The notes under the pieces: generated by a model
The model's input: the letters and a program-made list of their open reading frames with translations, nothing else
Database searches by the model: none
Told to the model about the DNA's origin: nothing
Made by a program: the position numbers and the translations under genes
NCBI GenBank assembly: GCA_018624035.1
Contig: JAAZUU010000006.1
Coordinates: 1 to 39,084, forward strand
DNA length: 39,084 bases
Direction: 5' to 3'
From: Rhodobiaceae bacterium
GTDB taxonomy: Bacteria; Pseudomonadota; Alphaproteobacteria; Puniceispirillales; Puniceispirillaceae
Shown here: positions 33,766-39,084 of the stretch, piece after piece
Layout: the number at the start of each line of letters is the position of its first letter
How positions within the stretch are numbered: the first letter of the stretch is position 1

Positions 33766-33969
33766 CGTTTTCGCAGCCATCGCGGGGCAGCCTCACCCAC
33801 ACCCCTGCAGCAAGGCTTCACATCATCATCAGCTATGTTATCTTTGCCGCACTTATCCATGCGTCCAGGCAAGAGGCACTTGCATTGCCCGCTGGCGGTC
33901 AGACGTCAGGCCCTGGGTGGTTGGACCTTGAGTTGGTTAGACCCCATGCGGCCATGGGCCTGAAGGCGA

Positions 33970-35004
33970 ATGAAGAGCGAGGCCAATGTGCCCTTAAAGT
34001 CAGACCACAAACTGATTACCATCCGCGACGTGGCCCGACTTGCGGGCGTCTCGCCGATCACCGCCTCCCGCGCGCTGAACAAATCGCACCTGGTAAAGCC
34101 GGAAACACGACAGAAAGTCGAGGCCGCAGCGGCCGAATTGAAATTTATCGGCAACAGTGCGGCAGGCAGCCTGTCAAACAAGCGCAGTAACATCGTGGGC
34201 ATCATAGTACCCACACTCTCAAATTCGATCTTCGCAGACACGATCCAGTCAATCACCAGCCGTCTGATGCCGGAGGGTTTTCAGGCTTTGATCGGCAGCA
34301 ATGAATATTGCTTGCAACGCGAAGAGGACATCATTCGGACATTTATCTCGCATCGTGCTGATGCGCTGATACTGACCGGTAACATCCACAGCAAGGTGGC
34401 CGAAGAGCTGATTGAGCAATACCGGATACCAACAGTTGAAATCTGGAATATTTCAGAACGAAGCAAGCATATCAGTGTTGGTATGTCGAATTATCAGGCT
34501 GCATTTGAAATGACATCATTTCTGATCAGCCGAGGTTATGAAAAGATTGGCTATATTGGTGGCCCCTTGGAAAACAATGACAGATCACAAGACCGCATGC
34601 AGGGTTACAGAGATGCTCTTGAAAAACATGACTGGTCTTTCGATCCCGCACTCACACGCGAGTCCCCACTGGAATTCGCCAGCGGCGGGGCCGCGATGCA
34701 GAGCCTTCTGAGCAAAAGCCAGAGCATCGATTGCGTTTTTGCATCCTCGGATATCATTGCCTTCGGGGCGCTGATGGAATGTCACCGAAACGAAATCAAG
34801 GTGCCCCGGGATATCGCTTTAGCGGGTTTCGACAACACAGCCATTGGGGCCATTTTTTCACCAGCCTTGACAACTATATCTGTCCCCCGCCAACGCATTG
34901 GTTTGAAGGCAGCTGAAATTACATTGAAATTGATTCGCGGTGAAACCGACATCAACAGACGTAATGATCTGGGGTTTGATTTGAAGATCCGCGAGACAAC
35001 CTGA
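33970..35004 (+). CDS. LacI-family transcriptional regulator
   Basis: The 344-residue regulator has the LacI helix-turn-helix and hinge near its N-terminus: TIRDVARLAGVSPITASRAL (17-36), then AAAELKFIGNSAAGSL. The rest is a periplasmic-binding-protein-like sensor domain with GIIVPTLSNSIFADTIQS and the late AGFDNTAIGAIFSPALTTI. It resembles the gluconate-repressor branch, whose operators have the same ATG-centred CG palindromic form as the three sites found here. It is likely to repress the dehydratase/TRAP/catabolic genes, the GMC gene and the transketolase operon. Inducer probably is a sugar acid or related intermediate. A GTG at 33988 is an alternative start. Confidence 0.92.
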   Translation: MKSEANVPLKSDHKLITIRDVARLAGVSPITASRALNKSHLVKPETRQKVEAAAAELKFIGNSAAGSLSNKRSNIVGIIVPTLSNSIFADTIQSITSRLMPEGFQALIGSNEYCLQREEDIIRTFISHRADALILTGNIHSKVAEELIEQYRIPTVEIWNISERSKHISVGMSNYQAAFEMTSFLISRGYEKIGYIGGPLENNDRSQDRMQGYRDALEKHDWSFDPALTRESPLEFASGGAAMQSLLSKSQSIDCVFASSDIIAFGALMECHRNEIKVPRDIALAGFDNTAIGAIFSPALTTISVPRQRIGLKAAEITLKLIRGETDINRRNDLGFDLKIRETT

Positions 35005-35164
35005 CCGGCGATGCCTTTATAATCTCATGATTGCCGATGGAGCGGTTGACCGATCATTATGGGCAGTCTTTGCCATCTACTACGTCCCTGTCTGCCACTC
35101 ACCTGACATGTCTGACGACCCTGTCTCGGCATGATGTCGCCTGGAAAATGAACTTGCATTGATT

Positions 35165-35182
35165 AATGATACCGATAACATT
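35165..35182. promoter_or_regulatory. Candidate LacI-family operator before the split transketolase operon
   Basis: AATGATACCGATAACATT differs from the reverse complement of the other two sites at only two of 18 positions. It is 91 bases before the transketolase ATG at 35274, in the 269-bp gap after the LacI gene. It would place the transketolase, reductase and epimerase genes under the same control as the minus-strand operon. Confidence 0.75.
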
Positions 35183-35273
35183 CAGGTGTCCTGTGGCGAG
35201 AAAAGCACAGACAACGCAGGTTCCCGCCTCACATATCGGCGCACATGGCTCAGACGCAAGAGGGCACTCTCGA

Positions 35274-36110
35274 ATGCAGACCGGCAACCGAACAAGCCTG
35301 AAACAGCTGAGAGACACAGCCACGCTCATCCGCAAGGATGTGATCCGCATGGTTGCCCGCCATGGCCAGGGCTACGTCCAGCAAGGCCTCGGGGCGGCCG
35401 ATCTTTTCAGCTATCTCTATTTCCAGGAACTGCGGTTTGACACGGCGAACCTCAACTGGGCGGACCGTGACAGATTCATCCTTTCAACAGCGCATAACAC
35501 GGCGGTCTTTTACGCCACCCTTGCCAGAGCAGGATTACTGGACCCGGAAACACTTACCGAATATTGCCTTGACGGCTCATCATTGGAGATCAATGCCTCC
35601 GAACGGTTGGGGCCATTGGTCGAATGCACCTGCGGCTCGCTCGGTCAGGGCTTGTCGGTTGCCGCCGGGCTGGCCATGGGAAGCCGGCGTCAACAGCGGG
35701 ATGCGAACATCTGTTTGATGCTCGGTGATGGTGAACTCGAGGAAGGACAGGTATGGGAGGCGGCGATGTTCGCAGCCACGCACAAGCTGTCGAATCTCAC
35801 CATGATCATCGATCTCAACTATATGCAGGTTGAAGGAGACGCGCGCGACGTGGCCGCCATTGATCCGGTTGATGCAAAGCTGGAAAGTTTCGGCTGGCAG
35901 ACAATCATCATAGACGGACATGATTTCGAGGCGATGTTTGCCAGCTTTGTGGCGGCAAGGGCCGATACCGACCGACCATCCTGCATCATTGCACACACAA
36001 CCCCCGGCAAGGGCGTGCCCTTTCTTGAAGGACAGAAAAGCCACAATATGGTTCTGCCGGAAGACACCGCCGGCGATGCCCTGCAATGGCTGGAGGCGGA
36101 TCATGGCTGA
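35274..36110 (+). CDS. Transketolase, N-terminal subunit
   Basis: The start at 35274 (MQTGNRTSLKQLRDTATLI) gives 278 residues; the longer frame from 35166 would begin inside the operator. The ThDP pyrophosphate-binding motif is GDGELEEGQVWEAAMFAATH (151-170) with the metal-ligand Asn182. His29-His30-type and GSLGQGLSVAAGLAMGSR blocks are typical transketolase features. Alone it lacks the pyrimidine domain, which is encoded by the next gene, overlapping by eight bases. The pair moves two-carbon ketol units between sugars. Split transketolases often sit in specialised sugar operons separate from the housekeeping enzyme, as here. Confidence 0.92.
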   Translation: MQTGNRTSLKQLRDTATLIRKDVIRMVARHGQGYVQQGLGAADLFSYLYFQELRFDTANLNWADRDRFILSTAHNTAVFYATLARAGLLDPETLTEYCLDGSSLEINASERLGPLVECTCGSLGQGLSVAAGLAMGSRRQQRDANICLMLGDGELEEGQVWEAAMFAATHKLSNLTMIIDLNYMQVEGDARDVAAIDPVDAKLESFGWQTIIIDGHDFEAMFASFVAARADTDRPSCIIAHTTPGKGVPFLEGQKSHNMVLPEDTAGDALQWLEADHG

Positions 36111-37110
36111 AACCGATGACAACCCTCTCAAGTCCGACGCTCTTCATCTTGATGATTTCTCGGTCAAGCAACGGCCCCATCAACAGGCGGTTCCGAAATA
36201 TTATGGCGAGGCGCTTCTTGCCGCCGCCCGCGCCGACACATCGATTCTGGCACTCACCGCCGATTTGACGGCACCAACGGAAACCGACCTTGTGCGTGAC
36301 CATCTGCCTGACCAGTTTGTCATGGCCGGCATTGCCGAGGCGAATATGGTTGGCGTGGGTGCCGGCCTTGCCCGTGCCGGCTTCATCCCCTTTGTTCATT
36401 CCTTTTCGGTTTTCCTGTCGCGTCGCAGTTTTGACCAGATCGCGATGCAAATTGCCTATCCGAAAACCAATGTAAAGCTGGTTGGCTTCATGCCCGGAAT
36501 CGACTCATTGCTTGGCGTTTCCCATCAGGCGATCGACGATATCGCCCTGATGCGCGCGCTGCCAAACATGACAATATTGGAACCCGCCAGCCCGGCAGAT
36601 TATCAGGATGCCGTGGCGGCGGCGCTGGCGCATGAGGGGCCGGTATATCTGCGCCTGTATCGGGCGACGGCACCAGCGACGCCTCTGGACGGCGTGCCCT
36701 CGTTACAAGCTGGCAAGATCAGGTGCCTGCATCACGGCAATGACGCAGCCATCTTTGCCACCGGCCTGATGGTGGAACAGGCATTGCTCGCCGCCGAAGA
36801 TCTGAAGGCACAGTCTATAAACGCGTCCGTGATCGATTGTGCCAGCATCAAACCGCTTGATGTCGAGGGCATCCTCGACATCATCAGCCAAAGCAAAAGC
36901 GTTGTCACCGCGGAAAACCACACAATCATCGGCGGCCTCGGGTCAGCAATCGCAGAAATCATGGCCGGCAACAATATCGCGCGGCCATTTTTTCGGATCG
37001 GCGTTCAGGATTGTTTCGCCGAGGGCGGCAGCCGACCATTCTTGTTTGGCAAATATGGCCTGTCGGCAAAGGATATCGCTGCCGCCGTCAAACAGGGTCT
37101 GGCATCGTGA
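36103..37110 (+). CDS. Transketolase, C-terminal subunit
   Basis: The start at 36103 (MAETDDNPLK) is supported by GGAGG a few bases upstream and an eight-base overlap with the N-terminal subunit gene. The 335-residue protein has the pyrimidine-binding domain, with catalytic Glu79 in GIAEANMVGVGAGLA, and the C-terminal transketolase domain. It contains FVHSFSVFLSRRSFDQIAMQ and GVSHQAIDDIALMRALPNM, both conserved in the family. It pairs with the upstream subunit to form a complete enzyme. The gene ends with a GTGA overlap into the reductase gene. This subunit and the reductase are thus probably translated together, hinting at linked reactions. Confidence 0.92.
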   Translation: MAETDDNPLKSDALHLDDFSVKQRPHQQAVPKYYGEALLAAARADTSILALTADLTAPTETDLVRDHLPDQFVMAGIAEANMVGVGAGLARAGFIPFVHSFSVFLSRRSFDQIAMQIAYPKTNVKLVGFMPGIDSLLGVSHQAIDDIALMRALPNMTILEPASPADYQDAVAAALAHEGPVYLRLYRATAPATPLDGVPSLQAGKIRCLHHGNDAAIFATGLMVEQALLAAEDLKAQSINASVIDCASIKPLDVEGILDIISQSKSVVTAENHTIIGGLGSAIAEIMAGNNIARPFFRIGVQDCFAEGGSRPFLFGKYGLSAKDIAAAVKQGLAS

Positions 37111-38030
37111 CGGAACGCCATGAACATGTCGGCTTGATCGGACTTGGCACCATGGGCGCTGCGATGGCCACACATCTTCTGAACAAGGGATGGAGCCTTG
37201 TTCTGTTCGATGTTGACGAGACAAAGCTCGCCCCGTTCGAAAGTTACGCAAAATGCGCGATTGCCGGCTCGCCGGCCGAGACGATGCGCCTGTGCAACCG
37301 GCTGGTGACCATGTTGCCGACCAGCGATCATGTCGAACAGGTTCTGTTTGGCGCTACAGGCGCCATTGCCGAGATCAGGACCGGCGATCTGGTGATCGAG
37401 ATGTCAACAGGCCAGCTCGACATGCTGGAGCAACAGGCCCAACAGCTTGAAAAGGCGGGCGCGGCCATGATCGATGCGCCTGTATGCCTCTCGCCGGCCG
37501 AGGCGGCATCCGGTGATTTGATCGCCCTTGTTGGTGGAAGAACAGAGGACCTCGCCCGCGCTGCCGACCTTCTTGAGGCCCTGTCACAACGTGTCATTCA
37601 TGCCGGTCCGATCGGCTATGGGTTGCGATTGAAGTTGGTCAACAATTACATGAGCATGATAAATCACGTCCTGACTGGCGAGGTGCTGGCACTGGCAAGC
37701 GCCGCAGGACTTGATCGCCAGCTGACCATAGACCTGCTGCAGAACACGTCGGCAGGGCGCGGCCAGCTGCTTACCAACTATCCAAAGAAGGTCCTGCGCG
37801 GCGACATCTCTGCCGATTTTCCGATCACTATGGGTATCAAGGATTTGTCCATGGCCATCAACATGTTTGAGGCGATGAAGGGTGACGCTTGCTTTGGCGC
37901 ATTGGCAAGGCAGCTGTTCGATGATGCCGCCAGAGCGGGGCATGGTGCTCAGGATTGCACGGCGATGCTTGAGTATTTTGACAATAAGCTGGCCGGAAAA
38001 CCCCAGCCGGACGGGATGCATGTGCGTTAG
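37107..38030 (+). CDS. 3-hydroxyisobutyrate dehydrogenase-family reductase, YihU-like
   Basis: The 307-residue protein starts at a GTG (37107) overlapping the transketolase stop by four bases. The Rossmann motif is GLIGLGTMGAAMA (9-21). The catalytic lysine is Lys176 in RLKLVNNYMS (174-183), with Asn179 and Ser183. The stretches KLVNNYMS, AGRGQLLTNYPKKVLRGDIS and ARAGHGAQDC resemble YihU, the sulfolactaldehyde reductase, more than ordinary 3-hydroxyisobutyrate dehydrogenases. However, the YihU arginine I recall as binding sulfonate (Arg123) is replaced by Leu128. It may reduce a short aldehyde acid or sulfonate, or oxidise the matching hydroxy acid. The substrate is open. Confidence 0.86.
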   Translation: MTERHEHVGLIGLGTMGAAMATHLLNKGWSLVLFDVDETKLAPFESYAKCAIAGSPAETMRLCNRLVTMLPTSDHVEQVLFGATGAIAEIRTGDLVIEMSTGQLDMLEQQAQQLEKAGAAMIDAPVCLSPAEAASGDLIALVGGRTEDLARAADLLEALSQRVIHAGPIGYGLRLKLVNNYMSMINHVLTGEVLALASAAGLDRQLTIDLLQNTSAGRGQLLTNYPKKVLRGDISADFPITMGIKDLSMAINMFEAMKGDACFGALARQLFDDAARAGHGAQDCTAMLEYFDNKLAGKPQPDGMHVR

Positions 38031-38135
38031 TAACCCGACAGGAATCCCAAAGCACCGGGGTGTGCATACAGGTGACTATTGCGGCCCGGCTCTCACAGGC
38101 ACGGTCAAATGAAACAAGGAACCGGAAGCCATCGC

Positions 38136-39026
38136 ATGAAGCGTGTTTTCTTTACCGGCGGCAGTGGCAAGGCTGGCCGCCATGTGGTGAGCTATCTCGC
38201 CGACAGGGGGCACAAGGTTCTCAACGCCGACATTATCAATATGCCGCAGGACGGTGTCGATTTTCTGCGGGTCGATGTCACCGACCCGGGGCAGGTGTTT
38301 TCTGCGATGTCGAGCCACATGAACCGGGATGAGCTTCGCCAGCACCAATGGCCCCTTGGCTATGATGCGGTGGTCCATTTCGCCGCCATTCCCCGCATAT
38401 TGCAAGCGTCCGATGTCGAGACCTATCAGACGAATGTGATGGGCACATATAATGTGCTGGAGGCGGCCGCGAAGCTGAACATCAGAAAGGTGATCTTCGC
38501 CTCGTCAGAAACGGTCTATGGGCTGTGCTTTTCACATGACAGGCCAAAACCGCTGAGCCTTCCCGTGGAGGAGGATGACCAGACACGTCCGATGGACAGC
38601 TACGCCATGGCAAAAGTGGTCAATGAAGAGACAGCCAGGGCGTTCCAGCGCCGTACAAATCACGATATTTACGGCCTGCGGATCGGCAATGTCATTGAAC
38701 CCGATGAATATGAGCTGTTTGACGGCTTCTGTGCAAAGCCCGAGGTCCGTCTTCCGAATGCGTTCAATTATATCGATGCGCGTGATCTCGGCCAGGCGGT
38801 CGATCTGTGCCTGCAGCATGACGGTCTTGGCTACGAAGTTTTCAACGTATCGAATGACCAGAATTCAGTTGATCTGGACAATGTGGACATCATTTCAAGA
38901 TTCTATCAGGGCGTGCCTCTCAAGCGCGACATTGATCCGACAGAGTGTCTGTTCTCTAACCGGAAGATAAAAAGCATGCTTGGTTTCAAGCCAATATATG
39001 ACTGGCGCAACAAAGCAGAACGTTAA
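38136..39026 (+). CDS. NAD-dependent epimerase/dehydratase-family protein
   Basis: I use the ATG at 38136 (MKRVFFTGGSGKAG), giving 296 residues; an ATG at 38109 in the same frame is possible. It is an extended SDR with GGSGKAG (8-14), Asp32 near the second strand (NADII), Ser123/Ser124 in FASSETVYG and Tyr156 with Lys160 (YAMAK). This family includes UDP-sugar epimerases and uronate dehydrogenase; the short length and lack of an evident nucleotide-sugar clamp make a simple sugar or sugar-acid dehydrogenase possible. It is 105 bases downstream of the reductase and may be the end of the transketolase operon. Confidence 0.87.
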   Translation: MKRVFFTGGSGKAGRHVVSYLADRGHKVLNADIINMPQDGVDFLRVDVTDPGQVFSAMSSHMNRDELRQHQWPLGYDAVVHFAAIPRILQASDVETYQTNVMGTYNVLEAAAKLNIRKVIFASSETVYGLCFSHDRPKPLSLPVEEDDQTRPMDSYAMAKVVNEETARAFQRRTNHDIYGLRIGNVIEPDEYELFDGFCAKPEVRLPNAFNYIDARDLGQAVDLCLQHDGLGYEVFNVSNDQNSVDLDNVDIISRFYQGVPLKRDIDPTECLFSNRKIKSMLGFKPIYDWRNKAER

Positions 39027-39066
39027 GCAAGGCGGGTAAGACAGGTGCCGGCCCCGGGGGTGAAAT

Positions 39067-39084
39067 ATGCTGTCCTATACGCTC
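39067..39084 (+). CDS. Possible start of a further gene (six codons)
   Basis: GGGGGTGAAAT precedes an ATG at 39067 that reads MLSYTL to the window edge, in the same direction as the epimerase gene. The purine-rich leader makes a real start plausible, but six codons allow no identification. Confidence 0.25.

Noticed and set aside
32932-33780. 282-codon minus-strand frame opposite the GMC gene
   Set aside because: It is a mirror of the GC-rich GMC coding sequence. The same kind of long antisense frame appears opposite the other GMC gene (8869-9690), and neither has a protein-like composition.

Overview
The window reads as a chromosomal stretch of a free-living, probably marine, alphaproteobacterium. 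The evidence is GC-rich coding sequence, many genes coupled by ATGA or GTGA overlaps, two different TRAP transporters, three sulfatases, two GMC oxidoreductases, and a complete Anbu-type four-gene operon of the kind common in Proteobacteria. No rRNA, tRNA, CRISPR array, insertion sequence, integrase or phage gene was seen. The clade assignment is inference.

Region 1 (1-3344, minus strand) is the conserved operon of circularly permuted ATP-grasp, alpha-E, transglutaminase-like protease and Anbu proteasome-like peptidase; the last gene runs off the left edge. Region 2 (3734-6920) is a small cyclic-nucleotide island: a stand-alone cNMP-binding domain protein and a metallo-beta-lactamase-fold hydrolase on the minus strand, divergent from a membrane class III adenylate cyclase with a histidine-rich (diheme-like) anchor and a [2Fe-2S] ferredoxin domain.

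Region 3 (7013-11187) holds a HutC-type GntR regulator divergent from a GMC oxidoreductase and an aldehyde dehydrogenase. Directly downstream of the regulator, overlapping its stop codon, is the decayed C-terminus of an enolase-superfamily (mandelate racemase-like) gene. Region 4 (11222-20392) looks like uptake and desulfation of a small sulfate ester. A ROK regulator, a fused TRAP permease, its TAXI binding protein and two sulfatases form one plus-strand operon, with a third sulfatase divergent. A promoter with a 9-9-9 inverted repeat sits between the divergent genes. None of the sulfatases has a signal peptide, so desulfation is probably cytoplasmic. Together with the GMC dehydrogenase and aldehyde dehydrogenase this resembles betC/betA/betB logic, but the real substrate is unknown.

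Region 5 (20435-39026) is the most interesting part: a large sugar or sugar-acid (possibly sulfosugar) catabolic locus. A twelve-gene minus-strand series encodes an enolase-superfamily dehydratase, TRAP DctQ-DctM-DctP, three SDR dehydrogenases, a split UxaA-type dehydratase, a ThDP enzyme, a PfkB kinase and a class I aldolase. Divergent from it are a second GMC oxidoreductase, a LacI regulator, a split transketolase, a 3-hydroxyisobutyrate-dehydrogenase-family reductase and an NAD-dependent epimerase. Three almost identical 18-bp palindromes (28851, 32091, 35165), two of them exact copies, lie before dctP, between the dehydratase and the GMC gene, and before the transketolase; I infer that they are operators of the LacI protein. 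The kinase, aldolase and reductase resemble the YihV/YihT/YihU sulfoglycolysis trio, and the split transketolase sits next to the reductase. No known pathway matches the whole set.

Several short tandem duplications also occur, including two 15-bp minisatellites in unrelated genes (3252 and 19247) that share an 11-bp core but are read in different frames.
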